64,000 nt of DNA from Hydrangea macrophylla. Lineage: Eukaryota; Streptophyta; Magnoliopsida; Cornales; Hydrangeaceae. Each line of letters opens with the position of its first letter. The stretch's first letter is position 1. The position numbers and the translations under genes are program-made. Below the pieces are notes generated by a model that saw only the letters and a list, made by a program, of their open reading frames with translations, did not search any database and had not been told where the DNA came from. The stretch is taken from contig CM066988.1 of assembly GCA_033977485.1 (NCBI GenBank), positions 28,128,501-28,192,500 of the forward strand, in the 5' to 3' direction. This document shows positions 29,926 through 40,896 of this stretch, in pieces.

Positions 29926-31755
29926 ATGAACTTGCGAGGCAACGCATGTCGCAAGCGAGTGCCAAAGATTTGAAGAGACAGGTCTGATTGGAGGCTATAG
30001 ATTTAGGATAGAAGCATTGCAAAGATACACAAACACATGATGTTTACGGTCAGTGCTGGTCACGCTCCGCGTGAGCTACCTACATATTTCGAGGGAATTA
30101 GACCAGGACGTAGTTCGGGGTACAAAGGAATAAATTACACATGCACAACAAGACAGACAGATGCTATGCTATGAGGATGATATGCATTGCATGGATATGA
30201 TATGAACTACGTCCTATCATGCCTAGTGTTCTAGTCCTAGCATGAGCCAGTGCTGTGGGGTATGCCACGCTGAGTTGGCTCATGTTGTGCCAGTGTTTAT
30301 TTTGACTCTAATGCAATGGTTAATCCTGATAAAGATACCCAAGTATTGAAGACTATGGGCCTTGGGGAAAACTTCTCAAACTTCAGGAAGTGTGTTTTGC
30401 AGGCAAAAAGAATCAGATTGGGGTCCTAGTGGATGACAACTAAAGATAATTGATAGGTGAGGGTGCTCATGATAATTGACAGTTTCGGGAAAGTTTGTGA
30501 CAACTAAGGTGAGGAGTCTCATGATAAGTGTGGAGGGTTACGATGACCGATGGATGAGGAAGCTCATGATAAGTAAGGAGGCTCATAATAAGTGAGGTAG
30601 CTTATGATAACTGACAAGTGAGATAACCAGAGTGAGAAAGCTCATGATAATTGATAGGTGAGGGAGCTCACAACAACTGATAGATGAGGAAGCTCACAAT
30701 AAAATGACAGGTGATGACGGTAACCGACAGGCATAGAGTCTCAAACATCAAAGAGCAATCTAGTTGTGACTAGGCAATGCTTGCCCCGGAAACCAAGATC
30801 TGGAGACTGTTGATGATATTTTGATCATTGATCGTCCCTTGTCCAATCCGAAAATCTGGTTCTAGTTTCTAAGAGCCGATGTTCTCTGTTTTCTTCTATT
30901 AAGGATGGTGAGGAGATTCTTTGATAATCCGTTTTAACTGCCGACCAAGAACTAGGATCCATCTCTGAATCTCTCACGGTTGATCAAAACTTGCTGACCA
31001 AGAACCAGGGTTCTTCTATGAATCTCTCATGGTTGATCAAATTTTACAATGCTCAATCCAAAAGAGCCGATCAGGTCCTTCGGGAGCTGATTTTCTCTGC
31101 TATGGATAGTGGGGGACTCTCTAAGAGTCTTTCTTAATTGTCGAACGAAAACTAGGACCCATCTTTGAACCTCTCGCAATTGATCGAATCATTCTGACCA
31201 AGAATCAGAACCCATCTCTAAATCCCGCACGGTTGATCAAATTTTGTGATGCTCAATCTAAAAGAGCCGGTCAGGGCCTTTAAGAGTTGATTTTTTTCAA
31301 TTTTTGCCTATTGGAGATAGCCCTGATGACTTTTGGACTACTAGGGGTAAAACCTTATAAATCTTCACTAAAATAGGCCACTAGGGCTGATCGGGGCCAG
31401 AAATGGGCTAACAATAGGCCAAAATGGGTCAAAATGGGTTGAGATGGAGTGAAGCAGGACCCGTAGCAAGTAGTGCTGCGGCAGCACTGAACCACTACCG
31501 TGGTGGTAGTTGGCCAGTGCCATTGTGGCACTGGGTGGCCAGACTTCATGTTTGTATATCTTGGGTTTTTGAGCTCTAAATGCTCATTCTTGGCCATTTT
31601 GGAGTGCTTTTGGAGCCAAAAATTTGTCAAAACACATCTTGTGCATGCTCAGGTGAATAATCTTTCCCTATGATTGGACTTTTGATTGGTATTTTATTTT
31701 CCTCTTATTTCCAAGAAGAAAGTTTGGTTTTAACTTTAATTTTCTTTGTAGATCC
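29926..31755 (-). other. Tat-type 3' non-coding region with short tandem motifs
   Basis: No gene seen. At 30440-30730 a GAGG(A/C)AGCTCATGATAA-type motif recurs about ten times. At 30850-31300 a longer degenerate unit repeats, with GACCAAGAAC(C/T)AGG, CTCTCACGGTTGATCAAA and CAATC(C/T)AAAAGAGCCG(A/G)TCAGG. The ORF at 31355-31630 (minus) is not supported. Confidence 0.55.
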
Positions 31756-33862
31756 ATGGCTTCAAGCTCGAGGAGGATCTCTAAGAAGGCCAAGGAAGGG
31801 GTAAGGGTCAAGAGCCAACCCTCATAGTTGATTTTGCATGACCCTCAATGTCACCTTTCTGCCGCGGCTCTAGCGAGTCAGGTATATGAAACTTTTGGCA
31901 GTTCAGGACTATTCATGTGCATTGTGCTTATTTTGTGAACTGTAGTGTGCTCCTACGGATCGTTGGGAGTTTGTTTTGTTCTCAAATTGTTGGTTTTGTG
32001 AAGTTGGACTCTGGATTATGAATAGTGATTTTGTGCTTGTTTTTGCCATTTTTGATGTGTGCAGGTACCAGAGGTGACCTTGAAAGGCCACGGTAGTCTT
32101 ATTCAGGCCTTCCTGTGGTATACCCAGCTTTCGCAGCTTTGTTTGCTTGGTTTCGAAGAGTACCAATGACCTGGCATGCTTTTATGCTCTTACTGAGAGA
32201 TGGTGGGGCACGACAGATACTTTTCATCTGCCATTTGGAGTGATTACGATGACGCCCTTCAACTTTTCCATGATTACCGACTTGAGAGTTGGTAAAAAGC
32301 GCCTGATCTTGGACTATTTTTATGAGATCGATCCTGAAGCTGTTGAGATGCTGATCGGGGCTGTTCCTCCTAATCTAGAGGGACATTGATTTCATTGCAG
32401 TTGGCTTTACCGGGCTTACAAAAAAGGGAGGCACAACCTAAATAACCCACAACTGTTGAGGGTATTCCTTCTGTAAGTCCTTGGTTGTTCGATCTTTGCA
32501 ACACGGAATGACCGAGTGAGCTTGAGGCGCCTTTCTTATTTGGAGACTATCGATGATATTCCCTCTTATGACTAGGGCGGTGCTATCCTAGCCCACTTTT
32601 ATAAGCATAGGAGCGAGGTTTCCGGTGGTGGCATCAAATTAACTGGAGGATTCTGGCGAGCATGGGAGGTATGTTCTCTGACTCTTCCCTTTCTTCTATT
32701 TTCTAATTTTCACTTTTTTTGTGCAGCTCTAGAGCTTTGAGTACCTGAAGATGTTGGCTCCTACCCCTGCTGATGAGTCGGGTGAGGATAAGGATGGCAT
32801 GGCTCCTGTTCCTTTGTTCCATCAGGGCTTGAGATAACGGAGAGATGTTGTTGGGGTCAAAAGTGGGGCCACCAGATTGTCTTCCTGAGGAATTTCTTAT
32901 CTGAGCTGACGGTTGCTAACGTTGATTGGATGCCTTGGGAGAATGTTTCCTATGCTGCCCTAGAGGAGGTTCAGGCTGTCAAGCCTCTTACCTCTTGCTG
33001 ACTTTTGATGAAGAGTACTAAAGGTAGCCAGAGGTATCTTGGCAAGAGAGTGTCCCGGCGGGTGGTTGGTGCTTCGAGGTACCGCGCTCCTCATACTCCT
33101 CCTGTGATGGATGCAGACAACCTTTCTGGTGTCACTTTGCTGGCAACTTTGGCTAGTACTGATGTTTGGGATCATTTCCATTCTGAGACTGGCTATGAGA
33201 CATACCGTGGTTGCTTCCTGATGTCTTATTTCCCACTCCTGGCGGTGAGTTTCTTTTATGTTTTTGTCTCTATTCGTTACTTCTATTTTTGGACTCGACT
33301 TTTCCTAACTTGTTTTGTGCTTATAGTTTCGTAAGATGTATAAGAGATAGGCTCCTCCATCTTCTGATCCTATCCCTCCTTGGAATTGGACCGTCAATGT
33401 TTTGGGTGCTGATGGCTCCCCCCAAGTTATGGAGGGGCCACGAGTCACGTGCAGGTACTCCACCAACCAGTAGGCATCCTCAACATCCCTTGGAGTTATG
33501 CTAAGGAGGGTCACACCTTGGCAGCTAGCCTACGATCTTTGGTCCTTACGCGAGACCATCGAGTATGTCTCTAATTTTGCGCTCTTTAAGGTTATGAGGC
33601 TCTAACCCTAGATTTTACCCTTAACAGATAGATGGTATACGGTAGTTCGCCACCAGTCAGATGGCATCCTTGGTAAGTTTCTAACTTGACTCTATTTTTG
33701 GTACTTTTGTTGCTTCTCAACTGATTGCTTTTATTTGTGTGTGTAGTGTTGTGGAGGTGTTGCTGGCTCGTCGAGAACCAGGCCAAGGTATAGGGGTGGC
33801 AGGAGGCCATCCCCAACGTACACTTCGGGTGGTCGATCTGAGGATGAAGAAGAGGAGAATTG
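31756..33862 (+). pseudogene. Plant mobile domain (PMD) gene, antisense in the Tat-type element, intron-bearing and broken
   Basis: Starts ATGGCTTCAAGC with a basic Ser/Arg/Lys N-terminus (SSRRISKKAKEG). The core is readable at 32147-32387: ALTERWWGTTDTFHLPFG, then VITMTPFNFSMITDLRVGKK, the RWW...TFHLPFGE-like signature of the plant mobile domain. Plausible introns: 31882-32064, 32669-32726, 33245-33326, 33563-33627 and 33673-33746, each GT...AG with T-rich ends. Stops (for example TAG at 31825) and frameshifts break the exons. The last exon ends with a Gly/Arg-rich, acidic tail at 33862. It is antisense to the flanking pol. Tat-lineage elements are known to carry antisense extra ORFs, some with transposon-derived domains. 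Confidence 0.6.
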
Positions 33863-34168
33863 AGGTCTCCTAAGCGGGGACTTTTATTTTGTCTCCATTT
33901 CGTGTTTTCGATTGGGTTGTACTAGTGTTTTTTTACGAATGATGGATGATGTGTAGGATGATTTGTCACCTTTTGACAGAGTATTATGATGCTTTGCCTT
34001 TTAAGCTGGATAGCTACTGATTTGAAGGCATGATTGTGTGCTTGTTTTATTTGGTGATCGTGTGACAATATATATATATATGTCCACTGTAATTCTATGA
34101 TTGCTGATGTTACTACGATGGGCAGCCTTGTGATAGTGTATGTTTTTGCCTTACAGGTGGGATAGTCC
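33863..34168 (+). other. Spacer between the PMD and DUF7745-like pseudogenes
   Basis: Non-coding; contains TATATATATATG at 34071-34082. It resembles a 3' untranslated region plus spacer. No gene seen. Confidence 0.4.
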
Positions 34169-35223
34169 ATGAAATGGGGAGGTGTTGCTAAAATTTCAAA
34201 TTTTGCTAGAGCTATGATAGAGAATATGGCATTGTATAATCTTGCTCAACTCTTTGCTTGGCTGAACATCATAGATGGTGTAGAACGGATCAACCTTTTC
34301 AGTTATGGCTTGACCGAGCTATTTTTCCTTCGCGAAATGGCTTTGAATGCTGAGTTCATGCATGCTGCCATTGTCCACTGGGACCCGGTAAATTATGTCT
34401 TCAATTTCAATGGCCTAGAGATATGCCCCCTACTTGAGGAATTCTATGCTATTCTCAGCTTCGATCCAGATTCAGACTTGATTCTTCCTTCTGCTGATAC
34501 CCCCAGTCCTACATGTGGCTTGGCTGAATATCTAAACTGTTCCACTACTGTCTCTTGCCAAACTGATTCATGGTGAAGTTCTTGACATTGCTTCCATCAT
34601 CGCCCAGTACGCCAATCCTGGAAATCCCAGCGTATATGATGCTACCCGTGGGGCTACTCTGATCTTGTGCATGACTTCACACTTTCTGTTCTCGAGTACT
34701 TCTAGTGACTTCGTGCATGTATGACTTGGACTGAAAGTGAGTAAGAATCCCATGGCTATGTTTCAGCTGAAACCCTGAATGGTTTGGATAACGCCTTTAA
34801 CCAAGGAACTCTTCTTCTTTCTGGGGCACCTTTGGTGTTGAAGGCTTGGCTATACGAGCTCCTCCAGCTGTGGACAGGCTGAGTGCCACCAATTTATTTT
34901 TGCAGGGTCATGCTTCATCTCACTACACTTTTGCTGATTGGGTTCGTATGTTGGGTATTCTTTCTGAAGCAGACATTTGCTGGATTCTGGGGCGTTGGGG
35001 CCTTCACGTTATCACCACCAGCCTTAGGGATCACTTGAGAACGTGGTTGATGAGTCTGAGAGAGACTTCTTACTATCATTCTCGTCGATTGGCTAAGAAG
35101 TATGGGCAAGTTCAAGAGACCCCCCGGGGATTCACTGAGAGGGTCTTTGCTTCTAGAGTCAGGGCTGTCGCTATTGCTGCTTTCATCAGGGGTTGGACCG
35201 ACCGAATAAAAGCCTACTTCTAA
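34169..35223 (+). pseudogene. DUF7745-like plant transposon ORF, frameshifted
   Basis: The first frame (34169-34576) contains IVHWDPVNYVFNFNG then LEICPLLEEFYAILSF, matching the H.WDP...F.F...E..P.LEEF pattern of DUF7745-type proteins found in plant retroelements. The middle (about 34560-34840) is out of frame with several stops. Coding resumes at 34846-35223 with SHYTFADWVRMLGILSEAD and an Arg-rich helical tail. It has the same orientation as the PMD pseudogene, antisense to Tat pol. It may be a second module of the same antisense gene or a separate capture. Confidence 0.45.
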
Positions 35224-36128
35224 AGACCTTTGAAGAAACAAAAGACACAAAGTAAAAACTAGACTCGACTAATTCTGCTTCTTCTTCTGAGTGTCTTTAA
35301 TATTTATTACTTGTTTTTTTTAAAAGAAGAATTTTTGTGTTTTCCTTTATTCCTGCTTATGTAATATTCGAAGTATGCTTATCGATGAACCTTGGTTACT
35401 TTGCAAACCTTATTTTATGCATTTGACTTTCTGAAAACAATTTGAATCAAGATTTCAATTAGAACTTACTTTTAGTCCTTGCTTGAGCACACCGGGGTGA
35501 TTAGAGGCGAACATGGCAAGTAGCCGAAGTTTGCCCCTAGTTTGGGATATGCATGGTTGTAAGGCAAATGAGGTAGGTGACCGAAGTTTGTCCCTAGTTT
35601 AGAAGAGATTCAAGCAAATGAGGCGGGTGGTTGAAGTTTGTCCCTAGCATGAAGGGTGGTTTCTGGGTTATGGTAAGGACTGCTACTTTATTTCTCTCAT
35701 ATGCTCATAATTTTTGCCTAGGCACCAGTGGGGTGACCTAGCGAGCTCTTTTCTCTCTTTTGTTATTACTCACTTTGGATTTTACTCTAATTTTTGCCAA
35801 GGCGTCCTTTCAAATTTTTGTCCTAGCGAGACATCCTTCTTTTCTTTTTCTGAAAGTCTGCCTATGTACCCCCGAGAGGGGATCAGGTCTAAAGTAGTTT
35901 AGGTTGGGATTTCGAAAGAAGAGGGTTGATTTTGATAGGACTGAACCAATGTGGTTGCCTACGTATCCCCAAGTGGGAATTAGGTCGAGCGTATTCAAGG
36001 CAAGGTTGAAAGAGATGGGCTATTTTTGTGGGTAGAGCGACCGAACCAATGTGGTTTCCTACGTATCCCTGAGTGGGAATCAGGTCGAGTGTAGTTCAAG
36101 GCAAAGCTTGAAAGACATGGGTAGAAAG
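35224..36128 (-). other. Region after Tat-type pol with imperfect repeats
   Basis: At 35485-35660 three copies of GAAGTTTG(C/T)CCCTAG. At 35855-36105 three copies of a ~75-100-bp unit whose minus strand reads like GGGATACGTAGGCAACC, a sequence I associate with the post-pol region of Ogre/Tat elements. No gene; the ORF at 35714-35902 is spurious. Confidence 0.5.
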
Positions 36129-37443
36129 TCAAGCATAGTACTTTTTGAGGCGATCCATGTTGATTAGTTCTTTGAATTCGACATCATCGAGGTCCATGAG
36201 GTAGGTCGCTCCTCCAGAAAGGATAGTTTTGATGATATAAGGACCAACCCATTCAGGTTTGAACTTCCCACGTGGATCAAAGATTGGGGCTCGCAATTCC
36301 TTAAGAACAAGGTCACCTTTGACGATTTTCCTCGGACGAACCTTCTTGTTGAAAGCACGGGCTATCCTTTTTTGATAGATCCGGACATGGTCGACTGCCG
36401 CTAGGTGCTTTTCATCTATTAGAGCCAATTCCTCATATCTTTCCCTTAACCAATCAGATTCTGAAATTTCACATTCCGCCATCACTCGCAGGGATGCTAA
36501 CTCTATCTTGACCAGAAGTACTGCTTCCATAACATATACCAGTGAATAAGGAGTCGCTCCTATAGAGGTCCTTTGTTCTGTATCACCAAAACGCGAATGG
36601 TAATTTCTCATGCCAGTCTTTATAAGTATCGATCGATTTCTGCAGTATGGCCTTGACATTCTTGTTTGCAGCTTCGACTGCCCCATTGGTTTGCGTCCTA
36701 TATGGTGATGACTTATGATAAGTGATTTTTTATTCCTCAAACAGATCTCTAACTTCTGCTTTGAAATGACTTCCGTTGTTCGAAATAATCTCATGGGGGA
36801 CTCCATAGCGGCAGATGTGATTTCTCTTAATGAACTTGGCCACTTCCTTGGCCCCCAACTCAGTGTAGGATGCAGCTTCTACCCACTTCGTGAAGTAGTC
36901 GATGGCTACCAAAATGTATCAATTCCCATTTGAGGCCTTTGGAACAATTTTGCTAATGATATCAATTCCCCAAGTTGAGAATGGCCTCGGGGAGGTCATA
37001 CTATAGAGCAGAGATGGTAGTACATGCATCATGTTTGCGTGGATCTAGCACTTGTGGCACCTTCTCATGTATTCACAACAATCTTTTTCTAGTGTTGTCC
37101 AGTAGTACACTTGTCTTACAATCTTCTTGGCTAGCATCTGACCGTTCATGTATGGATCGCATACCCCCTTGTGTATTTCTTCCATCATCCTTCTGGCATT
37201 TTTTTTGAACAAGTAAGTCAGATTGTGACCATTGTATCCTTTCTTCAGCAATTTTCCTCTGCAAATGATGAATTGTGATGTGAACCTTTGAATTGCTCTT
37301 TTATCTTTCTCAGTAGACTCTTGGGGGTATGTTCCCCTTTCTATAAAGTCCCAGACATCTTGGTACCACAGTGTTTCCTTTTCTTCTTCAATTGAAGCGA
37401 TTATGCTGAATGAAGGCTCGTCGTATCTTTGCTCAATTACCAA
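36129..37443 (-). pseudogene. pol: Tat/Ogre-type integrase, 5'-truncated and frameshifted
   Basis: Three frame segments. 37443-37045 has the zinc-binding N-terminus (LWYQDVWDFIERGTYP, GVCDPYMNGQMLAKKI, CCEYMRRCHKC; the expected H in GPHM is Tyr, YMNG). 36912-36730 has the catalytic core start (DYFTKWVEAASYTELGAKEV, ISNNGSHF). 36806-36129 has the end of the core and the C-terminal domain (VRPRKIVKGDLVLKEL, GPYIIKTILSGGATYLMD), ending at the normal pol terminus KKYYA. The RT, RNase H, protease and gag portions are absent: homology stops near 37443-37478, where chromovirus sequence in the other orientation begins. Confidence 0.8.
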
Positions 37444-37477
37444 TGTTCAATTTGTAATCGTTAGCATGGGGGAGTGT

Positions 37478-38400
37478 TCCATTTGACACTTGTGTGTAAC
37501 GTCTGTAGGCAGAAGGGGCATATAGCAAGAAATTGCCCACAAGCTCGAACCCAGAGTACGGGGACTATCAATCTAGATATGAGAGGAAAATGCTTTGAAT
37601 GTGGACATTCTGGACATCAAGCAAAAGATTTCCCAACAAGACAACAGCGAGGGTCAGGTTCTGTAGCTTCAATTGGGGCAAAACCCGGAACAAGTATGAA
37701 CAAAGGGAAAGGACCTGAGCAAAGACAAGGAAGGTATTTCTCTCTAACACCGGGAGGTGCCGCAGCTACTGATTCTGTGGTATCAGGTACATTACTCATT
37801 TACTCACATCCGGCGTATGTTTTAATAGATTCAGGTTCAACACATTCTTTTGTTCCACATGAATTTGTTAAACACTTAGACAGCATGTCAGAACCTTTAG
37901 GGTATGATTTGTTGATATCGTTACCCTTAAGTAAACCCATGTTGACCTCATCAATATTTAAAGCATGTGATATCAGGATAAATGATAGAGTTTTGACAGT
38001 GAATTTAATTTCGTAGGCCATTAATTATTTTGATGCAATTCTGGGTATGGACTAGTTATCAGTGAACCAAGCAACAATCAATTGTGAACAGAAAAGAGTT
38101 ACTTTTCGACCAATGGGACAGGGAGAGTTTAGTTTCTAGGGAACTAGTGTAGTAGCACCACCATATTTGGTTTCAGTAATCCGGGCAGGCAAGTTGTTGA
38201 AACAAGGTTGTCGGGGGTTCTTATGTTCAATAGTTGACACACGGGTCACAGGGACTAAAGTATAAGATATTTCAATTGTACGGGAATTCCCAGATGTCTT
38301 TCCTGAAGATCTACCTGATGCACTAGTTGAGCGAGAAATAGAATTTACGATTGAAGTAGTCTTGGGGTCTCAGCCAGTATCAGAAAGAACTGAAGATTCA
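37478..38400 (+). pseudogene. Chromodomain Gypsy gag end and protease, truncated
   Basis: Starts inside a CCHC knuckle (CNVCRQKGHIARNC), followed by a second one whose last Cys is replaced (CFECGHSGHQAKDF). The protease has VLIDSGSTHSFVPHEF (DSGS active site). The 37474 frame stops at 38016. Homology continues in broken frames through GEFSF and REFPDVFPEDLP up to the RT start, interrupted at 38400 by the D-family solo LTR. The 5' LTR and capsid region are missing. It continues at 40897. Confidence 0.8.
38396..38400. repeat. Target site duplication of the D solo LTR, left (ATTCA)
   Basis: ATTCA precedes the LTR TG and recurs at 40892-40896. Removing the insert restores the expected RT reading (LKIQLQDLL). 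Confidence 0.88.
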
Positions 38401-38969
38401 TGACAAACACTGAATATTGCACATTTATGTGCCAATATAATAGACATAATGCTCATTTAATCCCCCAAATCCCTAGTTTTACATGCATATTTGAATTAAT
38501 ATAATTTAACAGTGATGTCACTCAAATGCATGTAATTATTTGTTTTTACACATTTTATATGTTTAGGTGAAAATGAAGTGAAATAAAGGGAATGAAAGAA
38601 GTAGCAACCATACCGAATAATTTCTCATTTTTTTAGTCAAAGTTCACATTCGTTTGGTGAACAAAACTTCCAAAAACAGACAAAGAAAAGAATAAAAAAA
38701 TCAAAGAAAAAAAACAAAAGAAAACAAAACGTCTGACAAAATCTTGAAAACTTAACAAATGATAATATTATATATATATATTTATATTTGTTCTCTCTAT
38801 CTCTCTCTCTCTCTCTCTCAATTTCTTTTGCAGGGTTTGTCAAAAATCTCTGACAACCAGTTTGAAAAAAATTGAGACGAGCTGAAGAAATTAGGCGAAT
38901 GATTGAACACGCGGAGGAAAAAATGGGCGCATGACGAATGAAGTGATGAATTCATCACATAATTTTGCC

Positions 38970-38977
38970 TATAAAAG
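38970..38977 (+). promoter_or_regulatory. Predicted TATA box of the D solo LTR
   Basis: GCCTATAAAAGAGAC; conserved in the 3' LTR copy at 46354-46361 (TATAAAAA). Confidence 0.55.
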
Positions 38978-40171
38978 AGACAAGCAGGAGAAGCATAAGA
39001 AGGGAGCCATCAACACAATACACAACTGAAAGAATAGTTTGCAATCACTGTTAGGGAGAGAATAGTTTAAGGGAGGTTATTATGTGAGCACTTTATATTG
39101 TCCCTACAAATAAGAAACTTTAATTTTTCTTTTCCTTTTCTAGTTCTAGTAGTTGTAAAATTTTACTTTTATGTAATTGATGATTTTATGTTCAAAAATA
39201 TGTAGCAAAACTTTATGTACTGTATTTCTTAAATTTAAAATATTTGTTTTCTTGTATGACCTTTGTCAATTTGTAGTAGTAAAATATTCCTATTTAAAAT
39301 TAGATTTAATATTTCTAGTCTAGTAGTACTTATAGTTGCCCCCTAAAATAGTTAGAAACCCCAAATTTTCAGTTTTTATTGCAATATTTTTATTCACTAG
39401 AAGACAGATTTTGCAAGTAAATATCATATTTCTTAGCCACGTAGTTGTTGTAATCACCTACCAAAGCCCCAAGCACACCATATTCACTTCTCACTCCAAA
39501 AGTATATTTGGATTTGGTTTGGCCTTATTTGTGTTCTTGGAATTCAACCACTGTGACCCCACAAGAATCCAAAGTCAAAGGTTTAGCATTTTATTTTTGG
39601 TTCAGTATTTCCATTTATGTATATTTTATTAGCCTAGTTGTACTAAACTTTGCTATTTTGCAGATTCCACAAATTCAACACCAGCTCATGTTAAGTAAAA
39701 AAAAATAATATAATAATATTAGTTTTCACCTTTACTTTGGTTTTATAGCTTTAGTTTTAATTGAGCAGTCACTGTTTACACCTATTTAGTTTATCTTTAA
39801 ATTTTATTTGAAAGACAGTTTCAATTCCAAAATGGTAGGCTAAAACTTTAATTGGGGATATGTAATAAAAACTTAAAAACCACAGCTTCTGTGCACTAAT
39901 CTTAAATGGGCAAATTTATCTAGATGGGTTGTTTTTCCATTTATGGCCAAAAATATCTATATATCTATAGTTTATGACCATTTAACATGTTTATATACTA
40001 TGGCTATATTGAGCTCAAAAGAGTATATATTTGAAATAAAAAGCCTTATTATGTGGATTGTCAAACTATGCCTTTTGTCATAAAAAAATACCTAGCATAC
40101 TCAAACAACTCATATAACAAAGTTAATATTTCAAATATGTGTTTATATATATTTCTATCCAATAATGGATA

Positions 40172-40271
40172 GGCAATTGTGTAGTGGCAGAGTGGTGGGG
40201 ACTGGACGCAGAACAACCCACGTCCGCGGCGGGGCACGGTTCGAACCTGGCTACTGCCCAATTGCCTTTTT
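40172..40271 (+). ncRNA. tRNA-like pol III cassette inside the D LTR
   Basis: An A box TGGCAGAGTGG (40185-40195) and a B box GGTTCGAACC (40238-40247) are 43 bp apart, as in tRNA genes. The ends pair as an 8-bp stem, GGCAATTG with CAATTGCC (40172-40179 and 40259-40266), and TTTTT follows at 40267-40271 as a pol III terminator. The T-arm stem pairs poorly, so this is not a functional tRNA gene. It could be a tRNA-derived promoter or SINE-like insert fixed in the LTR family. The copy at 47551-47650 keeps the A box but has GGTTCAAACC. Confidence 0.5.
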
Positions 40272-40891
40272 ATTTTTCTTTAAACCAAACGACGTCGTTT
40301 CATATCAAACCTGACACACTTGATATGACCCTGATTAGTGAAAGTTTATTTTTAAATTAAGAATGACTCTGCGGTCTTAAATGCCAAATGCTTTTCAAAT
40401 GCACAAAAGTTGTGGGATCTAGTGTTGGTTTGCATATTCTCAATTCCTTTAAATCATTTACCCCTAGTTAATTAATATTTCATGTTTTATAATAGTTTTG
40501 CTTAAATATCTGTATTATTTCCATCTTTTGCTATTATTAAATCTAAAAAGTTTATCTTACAAAAATTTAGCTTTTATTTATTTTTTTTCCTTTTCTTACT
40601 AGTATGTTAGTTAATTTATTTTGCACTGTTAAAATCTTTACCATAAACTGTTAAGAAAAAAATAGCTTTAATTACTCTTATTGCAAAAATATAAAAATTA
40701 GTAGTTTAGTAAAACCCCACAAAAATCCATCATCTTTTATTTTCTTTTTAGTGACAAAATATTTATCTGCTTAACTTTATAAAATTTTATTCCGTTTCCT
40801 ATGGGTTCGACTTGGACTTCCAAAACTTTATTACTTGTACGATCACCTACACTTGGGTGTGATAAGAAAATGCGTCAATAGGATGTCGTCA

Positions 40892-40896
40892 ATTCA
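40892..40896. repeat. Target site duplication of the D solo LTR, right (ATTCA)
   Basis: Matches 38396-38400 and marks the exact end of the LTR after TCGTCA. Confidence 0.88.

Larger units (their letters stand above)
38401..40891 (+). mobile_element. Family D solo LTR (2.49 kb)
   Basis: Begins TGACAAACACTG, ends ATGTCGTCA, and is flanked by ATTCA on both sides with no internal sequence: a solo LTR left by LTR-LTR recombination. It is similar along its length to 45776-48256 (roughly 90% by eye). The predicted TATA box is TATAAAAG at 38970-38977. The end region (GGGTTCGACTTGG...TTACTTGTACGATCACCTACACTTGGG) resembles the LTR ends of A and B, linking D to the Athila group. ORFs inside (39336-39708, 40061-40261) are not genes. 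Confidence 0.88.

Noticed and set aside
39336..39708. ORFs inside the D solo LTR
   Set aside because: The corresponding positions of the second D LTR are not open, so they are not conserved.
40172..40271. Genuine tRNA gene
   Set aside because: The T-arm stem does not pair and no clear anticodon arm is visible; kept only as a tRNA-like pol III cassette.
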